DNA from: Coccinella septempunctata
Lineage: Eukaryota; Arthropoda; Insecta; Coleoptera; Coccinellidae
Length of the DNA: 64,000 nt
NCBI RefSeq assembly: GCF_907165205.1
Contig: NC_058189.1
Coordinates: forward strand, 64,044,315 to 64,108,314
Direction of reading: 5' to 3'
This document shows positions 45,482 to 56,744 of the stretch, one piece after another (the stretch's first letter is position 1; every line of letters starts with the position of its first letter). The translations under genes and the position numbers were made by a program. A model generated the notes under the pieces. It did no database searches. It saw only the letters and a list, made by a program, of their open reading frames with translations, and had not been told where the DNA came from.

Positions 45482-45752
45482 GGAATTTCGATAAAGTGCT
45501 CGAATCACTATGCACTAAAAAAGGTTCTGAAAAGTTCCCAGGATCATAATTCTCGGGTGTACAAAAATACTCCAAGTGCTTTCACAAGCACTGGGCACGA
45601 AGCTTTGGTACAGCTCAGCTGTGGTGCAATTGAAGAGAAAAATAGAATATCATTTCATTCATCCAAAATTCCCCCAAGAAATCAAAAACACATTCACGGA
45701 TCAAATGCAAAAGAAACAAAAGTCATTAGACCTATTTTAGCCCTCCTCCTGC

Positions 45753-46111
45753 CTTGCATCTCAAAATTCCGACTTGTATCTCAGAATTCCGACTTGTATC
45801 TCAGAATTCCGACTTGTACCTCAGAATTCCGGCTCGTATCTCAGAATTCCGACTTGTATCTCAGAATTCCGACTTTATCTCAGAATTCCGACTTTATCTC
45901 AGAATTCCGACTTTTATCTCAGAATTCCGACTTGCATGTCGGAATTCTGACTTGTACCTCAGAATTCCGGCTTGTACCTCAGAATTCCGGCTTGTATATC
46001 AGAATTCCGACTTGTATCTCAGAATTCCGACTTTTATCTCAGAATTCCGACTTGCATGTCGGAATTCTGACTTGTATCTCAGAATTCGGAGTTGCAAGTC
46101 AGAATTCTGAC
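45753..46111 (+). repeat. 20-bp minisatellite array, right arm
   Basis: About 17 units of GACTTGTATCTCAGAATTCC with variants (GTACCTC, GCATGTC, TTTATCTC). Because the unit lacks stops, two overlapping long frames run through it; their peptides merely repeat the unit. Confidence 0.92.
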
Positions 46112-46120
46112 TAGGATCTG

Positions 46121-46378
46121 ACGAGGATCTATAAAGCCCTGGGAAGTGAACGCTCTATTTAACAGACCGAGACACAGGCTGTTTACGTATGGGCTCAGAA
46201 GTGTCTTAAAATGAACCTCAAGGGGGCGCATATCTATATCACCATGGACAGCCAGGCCACGCTGAGGTCCCTAGAAGGAAGGTGTTGAAGGAAATGAGAA
46301 AGTCGATAAACTTGCAAAAAGAGCATCAAGGTTAACACCTGTTGGACCTGAGCCTTTCTGTGGGCTTGGAGAATACCA
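46121..46378 (+). pseudogene. I-like LINE, copy b, RNase H part before the R2-like insertion
   Basis: GAGGATCTATAAAGCCCTGG onward matches copy a at 5531. It retains the central RNase H segment that copy a lacks (TATCACCATGGACAGCCAGG, reading ITMDSQATLRSL with the Asp). It ends at GAATACC (46371-46377), where foreign sequence starts. Confidence 0.78.
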
Positions 46379-47619
46379 GGGTGGCCTGGGAGTATTCTGC
46401 ATGCGGGACAAGATCCCCATTATAATCTCCCGTAGGATGCAGCGACTAAGAGGAATCACGCCAATTCTGGACTGCGTCGTAGAGAATTCCTCAATCTGGA
46501 TGAACAGGGTGACCAAGATGATAAGACCGCCAAACGCCACCACTGCCATGAAGGACAATAATAGGGCCAGTGAACTCCACCAATCTTACTATGGCAAGGG
46601 ACTGAATGCACTTAAAAACCATAAGATGTGCAACACGTACATTGATAACCCTCCCAGATACTGGTCAGGTGAGGACTATGTACGGGCAATACAGCTGCGG
46701 TCAAACTGCTTACCAACAGCAGGCCTGCCGTAAAACCAAGGACCAGAAGCCGTTTGCCGTGCGGGATGTATGCAGCGTGAGTCACTCTCGCATGTCCTGC
46801 AAAGATGTAGTCTTATGCACTGGGAGAGGATAACCAGGCACAACTACGTTGCTTATCGCCTCGAAAACATAGCGATAAGAAACGGCTGGCAGGTGACGAG
46901 GGAGCCCAGGATTAGGGACAGGGAAGGAAAACTTTTAAAACCCGACCTTCTTCTAACTAAAGATCAGCACGTCATAATATCTGAAGTTTAAGTTAGCTGG
47001 GAGTGCCCAGAGCCTTTGAGCATGGCTTACGCAGTTAAAAAAGCCATATATTCCACTCCCACCTTCCTAGAAAAGGTTGAAGAACAATAACCCGATAAAA
47101 TTATCGAAGTACTTCCGCTCATTGTGGGTGCTAGGGGAGGATGGTGCCCTGAAAACCTGAACATCATCAAGATGGTTGGCGCTACGGATGCGGATATTGG
47201 AGACATAATCCATACCGCTCTGAGGGGTGGCTGCATCATACACAAGCAGTTCAACCGCGACGTGTGGCGCAGTTCTTGTAGGGTTCGTATAGTTCGTCCC
47301 ACTGCAAGATCTCAGTGGTAAAGCTTCAGCTGGTCTCGCGAGTGCGGGTACCGGTTGTGTGTTCGGGCTACTGGTGCGGCTATGGATGCTGTTCGAGAGA
47401 GTTTGTTCGTGCGATAGTGTTCGTGAACCTCGTTCTATAAGTGGTGTACTGACTTGTTCTCTCTCTGTTTTTGTCAAAGATGTGATGTACTGATCTATTG
47501 TTTTTTATTTTTTTTAACTTTTGAACCTGACATTGAGTCATCTTTGAGGTCATGTGACCCATTAGCTTAAGATTTTGATCTGCTTGTGCTGCCTGTAGTC
47601 TGAATACCGAATAAAGCCT
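46379..47619 (+). pseudogene. R2-like non-LTR retrotransposon 3' fragment (restriction-like endonuclease)
   Basis: Frames in order read GEDYVRAIQLRSNCLPTAGL and then CRAGCMQRESLSHVLQRC, a C-x3-C...H-x4-C zinc motif. RNGWQVTREPRIRDREGKLL and KPDLLLTKDQHVIISEV follow; the latter has the PD...D/E-x layout of the restriction-like endonuclease found C-terminal to the RT in R2-type elements. LPLIVGARGGWCPENLNI comes after. Stops at 46731 and 46989 and frameshifts make it dead. It is 5'-truncated and lies inside the I-like LINE; GAATACC occurs at both edges (46371 and 47602), a candidate target duplication. It is not in 28S rDNA, the classic R2 target. Confidence 0.75.
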
Positions 47620-48116
47620 TATAACAGATGTCCAACAATGGGAGTTGAACAACAGAATAACCCTCTGGAGAAACACTCCTGGAGTTTCTCAGACAAAAAA
47701 ATTCATTATGATTTCACCGATCTACACCAGAAAACTGCTGTCACGAACTGAGCTTCGGTTGATGGTGGGACTGCTGACAGGGCACTGTCGGTAAAAATAT
47801 CGTTTGTACCGTATGGGAAAGTCAGCAGATAAGATTTGTAGGCTCTGTGGATCAGAAGCAGAAACAGCTGAACACATGGTAAGCAAATGTCCAGAGCTGG
47901 CGTACCTAAGAACTACTCATATGTGGTAACCGGTCCTAGATACTCACGAGGTAACGGCTAAGCCCCATTAAGGATGTCGGTTTTATCAACACCATTTACG
48001 ACCTCCTTGGGTTCCTATAAATGAGTAGGGTAGAGAACAAAAGGTCTACATGGTCAAAGTTCTTGAAGGGCTAATCGAGTCACAACGACCCCGGTTCAAA
48101 TAATAATAATAATAGG
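47620..48116 (+). pseudogene. I-like LINE, copy b, 3' part
   Basis: It resumes at TGTCCAACAATGGGAGTTGA, collinear with copy a at 5808, and includes the region encoding CRLCGSEAETAEHMV. It ends in AATAATAATAATAAT (48102-48116), a TAA-repeat tail characteristic of I-type LINEs. Confidence 0.78.
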
Positions 48117-49639
48117 TCGTCGGCATGAGTTCAATGCAGTGAAACGCTGACAAAGAGTAGGTCAAAAATGAATACAATCAAATGAATGGGACCATGGACT
48201 GAACCCTATGGAACCCCACTCTTTGTTTGTTGGATAATACCCTCACAAGAAGCACACTGCTCCAATTCCAAAAGACTTGAATGTAAGGAAAAGAATAAGT
48301 CTGTTAATATTTTTGGAAGAAACAGCTAAAATTCGAGACATTAAAGACACCCGATGATATTTAATAAAAAGCATCTTTCAATCTCCGTTCTAAAAATGTC
48401 CAATCTGCATCGCAATTGTGAAGTTTGAAGTAATTCTTCCGAGAATATACCATACCCAGCTAATAAAACTGAATGAATCGTCAGATGAAGTGTTCCACTG
48501 GAGAAGCAGCGCTGAACTGAAGTCGAAAAATTTCCCCATTTTTCCACGAGACCTACACGTGACAAAAACATGCATGACACTCAATTTTGTCGGAAATGCT
48601 GTACACCTGAATCTCTCAGCAATAACCCCGCTTCAATTGAGTGCTCATCAATTTCGAGGATTAATCAACATCGATCGACCTATGTGAAAAAATAGGGGGA
48701 GGAATATTCATCTTTCAACGGTGTGAGAGGTGTTTTTCATAATTGGAGAATTTGAAGATGATGACTTTTTTCATTTATTTAGTATGTTTCATTATGGTGA
48801 CCTGTTTCTTTAATATAACATAAATGAAACATAAGAAAACAGATGATCAAGGAATGTGGAATTATAAAGAGAAAAGAATAATTTTAAAGAAGTTTGAATG
48901 AGGAAAAGTTTGTGTGTACTTTCGTAGAATAATACGTTACTGACTTATAAAATTTGTTGAAATCAGAATGTATCAAAAAAGTTTCTTCTCCTGAAACAAT
49001 TTAACTCCATTGGGTACTTTAAATTTCGCTTGTTTCTTCGTAAACGAGCTCGCCCATCACAACGGTTAGGTTGGTATATTGTAAATTCCAGTTGAAACTA
49101 TTCCAATTCACTGGAACCAAATGTACTCTTTTCCAATTTCAAGTGTACTAACACGATCTAGGCACTTCCGCTCAATAATCGTTACACTCGAAATTAACGT
49201 TGGATAATAAAGGATCGTTTGAACTTCACACCTATTGTAGAGCCAGTAAAATGTTCATTTCCGGATTCCTGCTCACTTAACGACAGTTGTTCCGATTCCA
49301 GTATGAGGAAATTCGTGTAATCCATATAAAATGAGGTGATAATTACCCCCGGGGGGTGCAGATGTATGCCGTTTTATTGCGAAGATTAAAACAGTATATT
49401 TGGATGGCTTGCATATGAAGCATATGTCCATTTCTTCAGGTTTCAACGTTATTTAATTGATACGTTTCAACATTATAACATAGTTTATTAAGTATTCAGG
49501 CTGTATGGGGTGAAGGGCCCTAGATCGATGGCCATTTATTATATTATCTTGATCTCCCTAGGAACCCCAGAAGCTCTATAAGCTTGTGCGAGTTCGGGGA
49601 ATCAGTTGTGTTTAGAGGCAATAAAGAACAGTTAATATT
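48117..49639. other. Intergenic, no gene recognised
   Basis: An 89-codon frame at 48418-48687 (MKFEVILPRIYHTQLIKLNE...) has no motif that I recognise and no splice or repeat support. The rest is AT-rich. Confidence 0.4.
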
Positions 49640-49677
49640 AGTGTATCATACCTCAACCGGTTGAGGTATGTAACACT
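49640..49677. repeat. Short palindrome (24 bp perfect, 38 bp near-perfect)
   Basis: CATACCTCAACC / GGTTGAGGTATG at 49647-49670 is an exact palindrome centred on CCGG. It extends with mismatches to AGTGT and ACACT. Confidence 0.85.
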
Positions 49678-50339
49678 ACAGTGTACGGATGAGGGACAAT
49701 GATCCCGAAACCAGTCTATAGTTGTGTTTAGATATTTTCAACTTCTTTGTGATTTTCTACGCTTGCGCGTGACTAGCTCGCATTGTTGGAACGGCAATTT
49801 TCCAATTTAATAGATTTAATAGATATTGCTCAACCTCCAGAATGAGCACAGAAGACCTCCAGTGACCATTATATCAATTTCCAATGTGGATTGAACCACA
49901 GCACATTGCCCGCAGCAAGAATCATAAAATACCCATACGGCATCTCGATTTTTTGCTCTTGTTGCCCTCATTTCGACGCCTCGGGTGGGAGCTATAGTAA
50001 CTTCGCAACTTTCGACGTAGTTCCGAGCCGCACAGAGGGCTAGTCCTGACACGTTTCCTCCAAATTTATTATGGAAATGCCCGTTCCGAATTCAATTGGG
50101 ACGTGATCGAGTTTAAAATCGGGGCATATTTCACGACTACCAGACATGGTGTAATCCATTCTATTTGCAATGCATCCTTCTGTAAGCAGGGGAAACCTTT
50201 GGAGGAAGTGGAGAACTACCGTACAGGGATACGTGGGTTGAATCGATTCTGTGGAATTGTTGTCGGTGGCGGTTGTAGGAGAATAGGGCGAAAATTTGAC
50301 ACAAAATTCCGGATAACAAGCTCGCAATTTTTAATCGAA
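49678..50339. other. Intergenic, overlapping frames without motifs
   Basis: Frames on both strands at 49816-50393 show no recognisable domain. Confidence 0.35.
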
Positions 50340-50580
50340 TACACAAACGTATCAAGAGAACCAGAAAAAGAGAGGGAAAAGAAGATAGAGTGAAAGGGAA
50401 GTAGACAGAGTGGAAGAAGAAGAGAGAGGAAGAAGAAGAGAAAGAGAGAGAATTAGAGATTAGAGAGAAGTAGCTGAAGGGAAGTAAAGACAGAAGTAAA
50501 GAGAAAAGTAGATATAGGGAAGTAAAGGGATAAGTAGAGAGAGGGAAGTATAGAGAAAGAAGAGGAGAAAGAAGTCTTCT
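50340..50580 (+). repeat. Purine-rich (GA/GAA) tract
   Basis: About 240 bases, overwhelmingly A and G on the plus strand (AGAGAGAGGAAGAAGAAGAG and similar). Confidence 0.85.
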
Positions 50581-50647
50581 TCTTCTTGCTGTTGGACCTG
50601 GTCCTATTTGATCTTACTGGACATCCAGCTGCCGTGGGATTTGCTAT

Positions 50648-51100
50648 TCTGAAATAGCAACTCTTCTAGTAATAGATCTGAGAATTTCATCCATTTCGGC
50701 ATAACCGTTCGATCTTGATGAAGTTTTAACTGAACCCAACTTTTTGGAATCTTTCGAAGGTCAACTTTAGAGTAATTTATCTTCCAGGAGAATTATCGTA
50801 GATCTAAACGTGATACATATTCTGCAAGAGCAGCTCTTCTAGTGAGAAATTTGAGAACTTCATCCATTTCGGCACAACCGTTCGGTCTTGAGGAAGTTTT
50901 AACTGAACAAACTTTTTGGGAATTTTTCGAAAGTCATCTTTAGAGTAATTTATCTTCCAGGAAAATCATCCTAGATCTAAACGTGATACATATTCTGAAA
51001 GAGCAACTCTTCCAGTAACAAATCTGAGGAATTTCATCCATCTCGGTATAACCGTTCGGTATTGACGAATTCTCAAGTGAAATTCGAAATTTTTGAAAAA
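50648..51100 (+). repeat. 173-bp satellite, about 2.6 tandem units
   Basis: Units start with TCTGAAATAGCAACTCTTCT, TCTGCAAGAGCAGCTCTTCT and TCTGAAAGAGCAACTCTTCC at 50648, 50821 and 50994, exactly 173 bases apart. Each contains TTCATCCATTTCGGCA, ACCGTTCG and ATTTATCTTCCAGGA. The third unit decays after about 100 bases. A related inverted block is at 62850-63125. Confidence 0.88.
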
Positions 51101-51485
51101 TGCCTTTTCCTAGATAAAAATCTCAACGAAGGAAGATAGGCTTTCGAAACTGCTCGCAATAGATTCAGCGTGTTCGAAAACCTATATTTTCGTGCCAAAA
51201 TTTCAAATATCCGGCACAGTTTAGGAGAAAATACTTTTGTTTGATTTTTCCAATTTTCATCTTCCAGTTGACTTTCAAGAGCTCTCTGGAGCGCGATTCT
51301 CTATTGAATCATCAACTGTTTGGTTTGATAGATTCTTCAAAACATATTCTATGCACTCCACACTAAATTCGTTGCTTTTGTTAGAGATGACGTTCGGATG
51401 CTGTGCCACTTAACCAAATCATACGGTGAATGCAGCAAAAAGTGTCATCTTCTTTTCTTCATTATCTTTTGAAATGGAACTATAA
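51101..51485. other. Intergenic, nothing recognised
   Basis: No further satellite unit or coding motif was seen. Confidence 0.35.
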
Positions 51486-51487
51486 TA

Positions 51488-52556
51488 CACTGCTCAAAAA
51501 AATTAACGCACATTCTGAAAATCTCAATTTTAATGAAAGTTAACTCTACATTGACTTTATAACTTATTTTTTATGATCTCTTGGGAAGGTTTTGAACGAA
51601 ACAAGACACATTAAATGGAAGAAAAATTCAGGATTTCACCGAATCTTATGTGGAAGAAGAGAAATGAACAATTTTCAAAACACTGAAATGCTGATAAGTG
51701 ATTTAATACTTGGTATTTCCACCCCTTGCGTTAATTACAGCTCGGCAACGACGGTTCATACTCAAAATGAGTGATCTTAAAATGTTCTGATCTAATTCTT
51801 CCCAGATTTCTCCGAGTTGGATTCCTAAATCATTAAGAGTAGCTAGATGATTTTCTGAACTTCTCAGCCTTCTATTGAGGTTGTCCCAAACCTGCTCAAT
51901 CGGATTGAGATCTGCCTCTTGCCGCGACACGAGTCCTTAAATCATATTCTCTGAGGCGATTTCTTATTGTCTCAGTGCTAATTTGCACCTCATGAGTTTG
52001 ATCAAGCTGAATTTGAAGTATGCGAGCGGTTGCAAACCGTTATCTCAACGAAAAAACTCTCAAGTAACGTTCTTGAATGGCAGTTGTTACCCGTGGTCTA
52101 CCCTGTCCTGGTCTTCGGACATTCATACCTGTCTTAATGAATCGCTGCAACATTCTGGACACACTTGTATGGGAAACACCAAACCTTTCTGCAATTCTTG
52201 TGAATGTCCACCCTTCTTCTCGCAAAACTACCGCTTGGGCACATTCCTCTTGGGTCAAATTGCGTGTTTCGCGTTGCATAGCGATCGAGTGTAGAAAATC
52301 AAACGAAAGAAAAACTATTGATCACTAGAATTGATCGAGAACAACTGATTTTAGAATGGAGCCAATACATTCAAAATCTTATAATACCATCTTTGCTTAT
52401 TCCTGCTGGGAAAAAACATCTGTATTGAAGAAAACCGTTGAAAGTGGATAACATATGCATGCATAATTCTGATAAAAATAATTATCATTGAGAACACCTT
52501 CAGTTGTAGAATAAATTTGAGATTTCCATAATGTGCGTTAATTTTTTTGCGCAGTG
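51488..52556 (-). mobile_element. Tc1-like DNA transposon, copy 2 (internally deleted)
   Basis: Same family as 8453-9975, inverted, with CACTGC...TTAACGCACATT ends and TA flanks (51486-51487, 52557-52558). The N-terminal part (52279-52040) reads MQRETRNLTQEECAQAVVLR and the helix-turn-helix without the small indels of copy 1. About 450 bp holding the first two catalytic Asp residues is deleted: the sequence jumps from ...SRQEA directly to DLNPIEQVWDNLNRRL. It therefore keeps DNA-binding potential but no catalysis. Confidence 0.9.
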
Positions 52557-52558
52557 TA

Positions 52559-53190
52559 TAAACTAAACATACCCTGGTATCTGATCCCCATCATAATTTT
52601 TTCTCCTCATTTTGGAAACATTACATCATTCCAATAATTTGTGGTTTCATTCTCATATTCTTTCTGTCCCCAAGACAATAACTCCTATACGACAGCCTCA
52701 AAAAATTTCACTTTCTCAAGGTCTATAGCGGAATGATTTGCAACATGTTGACAGTCTGAGTACACTGCGAAGAATTACAAAACGCCCACGAAATGTTGAA
52801 GAAGTGGCTCGTCTCACTTTTCTCAAAACAAGTAATTAATTTCCAGATAGATTACTCGGATTCCCGGGAATGAAAGGAACAAACAGGGTCATCGCCTGGT
52901 GCCATTTATCGCATCTCCAGGACTACGTGAAGGAAGACATCAAGTTTTTTGAATTTTATTTCAAGTCGTCTTGTCGCTGATAAATAGTCCTGGATGTCCG
53001 GCGCAAATTCGGTTGGAAATATGGGCCAGGGGTATTGAAACGATGGCTTTCAGCTCTGAATTGATTTTTTCACTCGTTGACTTCTGAGCTACACCGTTAT
53101 ATGAAACAGTGTTTTGATGATGGGTTGAACAATTGTTGCCAAATCATGTCGAATATAGGCGAATTTGAGTTCAAAGATAATTCCGAAACG
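52559..53190. other. Intergenic, nothing recognised
   Basis: No motif or repeat partner was seen. Confidence 0.4.
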
Positions 53191-53192
53191 TA

Positions 53193-54403
53193 TACTTCAT
53201 TCACTTTTATTTTAGCAGTCGGTTGGCCATGGAAATTTGACACATTTCACTCTGTATAGTACGAAAATGTGGGGTTATGAAGCTTGTCAAAACATTTTTG
53301 GGTTTTAAATCAACGCTATGTTGCCCATTCTACGTAGAAGTTTCTGTTATTACGTACTTTATCACAATGTCGAATCTCTTCGGAAAATATGTGACGAACA
53401 TAATTGAAGTTTATACAAACTGATTGAAGGCATACCAAATCCAGTTATTGTTATTTGCATGGAATATACAAGAGATCAGTATAATACCATAATATGCACT
53501 AGCTTGAGGAGAGTTAATGTTCGTTATCTTGTTTGGCTTACATTATTTGTAGATTTCAAAAATATTAACCCGAAGATGAAATGCATATGATGCAGTGGTT
53601 GGGAATGGGTGTCTCCCGAAGGAATTAGCAGATAATTACAAGAATGTTAAATTCTTCAATAAAAATCATCTTGCATGAATATAAGTAAAAGGAATTGAAG
53701 GAAGTTTCAAGTTAAGATGAACTTTACCTTTGAACAAAAATTTCACATGAATAAACAAGTAATAGGGCAACTTGCGCGTATTTGTGGCTGTTCATCTTAA
53801 TACATTGATGTAATAAAAATAATTAGGTATTTATTAGTACCTTAAGACATTTACATTGTATAGGACAAGTCAAATGAAAAATAGAAAAATCCATTTTAGG
53901 GAACTTATTCTCCGATGACATTTATCGAAAATCCTGTAGTAAACTTTTCGCATTAATTCATTCGAACATAAAATTCTCAAATGCCACCACTTTTTTGGGT
54001 CTCCCAATAGAAGGAAATTCTTTGTCATCCTCTTCATTCACAATCTTTCTGATTGTGGATATATCCAGCTGAAATATAAGTCGTTTAGATTCAGATGAAA
54101 CATTATATAAATTCTCTTACATTGAATATGTTCGCTACCGTCTGACGTATTGTGGATTTTAGAATATCAGGGTATAACTATTTGAATCAGCGGACCTGAA
54201 TTCTAAATAGCACTTTCTGAAACCCTGTCTCTTTTTTCAATCACTTTCGGCATTTTCGTAATAAAAATTTATATCAGTTGTGGCAACGGCGTTATGACAT
54301 TAACGACATTTCATGAGTGCCAACCTAACTTCGTTCTAGTTACAAAAACTTGAGAAAATTATTTCATGGCCAACCGACTGCTAAAATAAATTTGAATGAA
54401 GTA
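53193..54403 (+). mobile_element. MITE family F3, copy 4 (full length)
   Basis: 1.21 kb from TACTTCATTCACTTTTATTT to AAATTTGAATGAAGTA, with TA on both sides. It is collinear with copy 5 throughout. Confidence 0.88.
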
Positions 54404-54405
54404 TA

Positions 54406-55614
54406 TACACCATTCACTTTTATTTTAGCAGTCAGTTCGCCATGGAAATTTGACAGATTTCACTCTGTATATTACGAAAATGTGGGGTTATGACGATTGT
54501 CAAAACATTTTTTGGTTTTAAATCAACGCTATGTTGCCCGTTCCACGTGAAAGTTTCTGTTATTACGTATTTCATCACAATGGCTAATCTTTTCGGAAAA
54601 TATGTGACGAACATAATTGAAGTTTATGCAAACTGATTGAAGGCATACCAAATCCAGTTATTTGCATGGAAAATACAAGAGATCATAATAATATAATATG
54701 CACTAGCTTGAGGAGAGTTAATGTTCGTTATCTTCTTTGGCTAAGGTTCGAATACGTTACATCAGTTGTAGATTTCGAAAATATTAACCTGAAGATGAAA
54801 TGCATATGATGCAGTGGTTGGGAATGGGTATCTCCCGAAGGAATTAACAGATAATCACAAGAATGTTAAATTCTTCAACAAAAATCATCCTGCATCAATA
54901 TAAGTAAAAGGAATGAAAAGAAGTTTCAAGTCAAGATAAACTTCACCTTTGAACACAAATTTCACATGAATAAACAATTAACAGCACAACTGGCGCGTAT
55001 TTGTGGCTTAATACATTGATATAATAATTATAATTAGGTATTTATTGGTACCTTAAGACATTTACAATGTATAGTACAAGTCAAATGAAAAATGGAAAAA
55101 TCTATTTTCGGGAACTTAATCTACGATGACATTCATTGAAAATCCTGTAGTAAACTTTTCGCATTAATTTACTCAAACATAAAATTCTCAAATGCCACCA
55201 CTTTTTTGTGTCTCCCAATAGAAGGAAATTCTTTGTCATCCTCTTCATTCACAATCTTTCTGATTGTGGATATATCCAGCTGAAATATAAGTCGTTCAGA
55301 TTCAGATGATAAATTATATGAATTCTCTTACATTGAATATGTTCGCTACAGTCTGACGTATTGTAGATATTAGAATATCAGGGTATAACTATTTGAATGA
55401 GCGGAACGGAATTCTAAATAGCACTTCCTGAAACCTTGTCTCTTTTTTCAATCACTTTCGGCATTTTCGTAATAAAAATTGATATCATTTGTGGCAACGG
55501 CTTTATGACATCAACGACATTTCATGAGTGCCAATCCTTCTCCATTCTAGTTACAGAAACTTGAGAAAATTATTTCTTGGCCAACCGACTGCTAAAATAA
55601 ATGTGAATGGAGTA
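54406..55614 (+). mobile_element. MITE family F3, copy 5 (full length, adjacent to copy 4)
   Basis: It starts TACACCATTCACTTTTATTT two bases after copy 4 ends and finishes GTGAATGGAGTA. Same orientation and length as copy 4, with many scattered differences. Confidence 0.88.
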
Positions 55615-55616
55615 TA

Positions 55617-56047
55617 GTCTGCTCATTTCCGTATTCAAATTGAGCAACTGCAACTGCATCGCTACAAATCGGCCGATTAGACAATTACGAGCTCGCTTTA
55701 CAGTAGAGCCCCATCAAAAAGTTAAAGATTCAGAGGCAACTTGATTTCGCCTTATTGTGGTAACTTGTACAATTAAATGTAAAATCGGGGAAAACTGGGA
55801 TCCGGATTCGTAATAAAATTTTTCGATGCTCTGCAAAAGTTCCGAACGAACAAACAGATTCATTATCGTCGACGGAAGCCAGATAGGTTGGGCACTGACT
55901 GTCTTGAAACCAACTTTTAACTCGGAAAACTTCCCCTTATTTGAATGAAAATGGATTATTGAGTTCGTGGGAATCTGTACGTGGCTAAGCGCGTCCGTAA
56001 TTTTTCATTTATGAAAAGCGTTCTAAAGATGGGATTCGCATTATAGG
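55617..56047. other. Intergenic, nothing recognised
   Basis: No motif or repeat partner was seen. Confidence 0.35.
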
Positions 56048-56049
56048 CT

Positions 56050-56179
56050 TACGTCCAGTTTCATAATCAAATTTAAAGTCACTTTAAGCTTAAAGCTTCC
56101 TTTAGTGTCATTTTTAGTAGGGTTAAAGGAAGCTTTAAAACTAAAGCTACTTCAGGTTTGATTATGAAACCGGCCGTTA
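56050..56179. mobile_element. Short MITE (GGCCAGTTTCATAATCAAAC family), copy 2
   Basis: 130 bp with inverted ends ACGTCCAGTTTCATAATCAA and TTGATTATGAAACCGGCCGT. The interior is a mirror of TTTAAAG/CTTTAAA strings. It matches 45358-45481. Confidence 0.85.
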
Positions 56180-56744
56180 TTGGGCAATTGCTGAAATTTC
56201 ATCATGTATTGACAGGATATGGGTATTTATTTTACAGTGTAGATACCAAGAGAGGAGAATGCCTGCTTCTGTCTACTTATCACTGTTATTAATGAAAAAA
56301 AAAAAATACAAATATCAAGCCTGTAGGATGCATCGAACAAAATTTCATGCAGACGTGCAATATTTCATTGAAATTTTTCAACTTTCAAGCCGCAAAAAAA
56401 TTGAAGCCAATCCTGACTTCTTTACAAGACTTAAGATATGATTTAAGTGTTGTAAAATGCAGCAAATAGTACATAACATTACTAGCAAGGTAAGAGGATT
56501 TTTACTGGCGAATGGAGGATATAACTGACGAGCCGCAGGCGAGTCAGTTACCTCCTTGAGCCACTAAAACCAGTTACCTTGCGTGTATCGTTTTATATTT
56601 TATTTCTTTCTCATTTGTAAAAAGGTTAGATAAATTCCAAAAAAATCTCAATAATTTGTCGCAAATGTTGTAAGCTATGGAAGCATTGCCATGTACCTAC
56701 ATGTCTGTTTATTTTTCTTTACATTTGTTTTGGCGAAAGCGAAA
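56180..56744. other. Upstream region of the tyrosine recombinase, with a hairpin
   Basis: 56487-56580 is an imperfect inverted repeat: AAGGTAAGAGGATTTTTACT...GGAGGATATAACTGAC, loop GAGCCGCAGGCGA, then GTCAGTTACCTCC...ACCAGTTACCTT. It could be an end or recombination site of the Crypton-like element next to it, but this is inference. Confidence 0.4.

Larger units (their letters stand above)
44865..46111. mobile_element. Foldback element with minisatellite arms
   Basis: Two arrays of a 20-bp unit stand in inverted orientation at 44865-44980 and 45753-46111. Just inside them, AGGGCTAGAATTGG (44988) and its near inverse CCTATTTTAGCCCT (45731) continue the inverted match, so the arrays belong to the element's arms. 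The interior (about 770 bp) is non-coding by inspection and hosts a 124-bp MITE. Confidence 0.7.

Noticed and set aside
44865..46111. CRISPR-like array of regularly spaced repeats
   Set aside because: The units are contiguous 20-mers without unique spacers, in an insect genome; it is a minisatellite.
45449..46114. Long open frames (221 and 118 codons) through the minisatellite
   Set aside because: They exist because the 20-bp unit has no stop in several frames. The peptides are just the unit translated, and two frames overlap.
46379..47619. rDNA fragment accompanying the R2-like element
   Set aside because: No 28S-like sequence is present; the flanks are an I-like LINE.
48418..48687. Host gene encoding an 89-residue protein
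   Set aside because: No recognisable domain, no splice partner, and a full-length antisense frame overlaps it.
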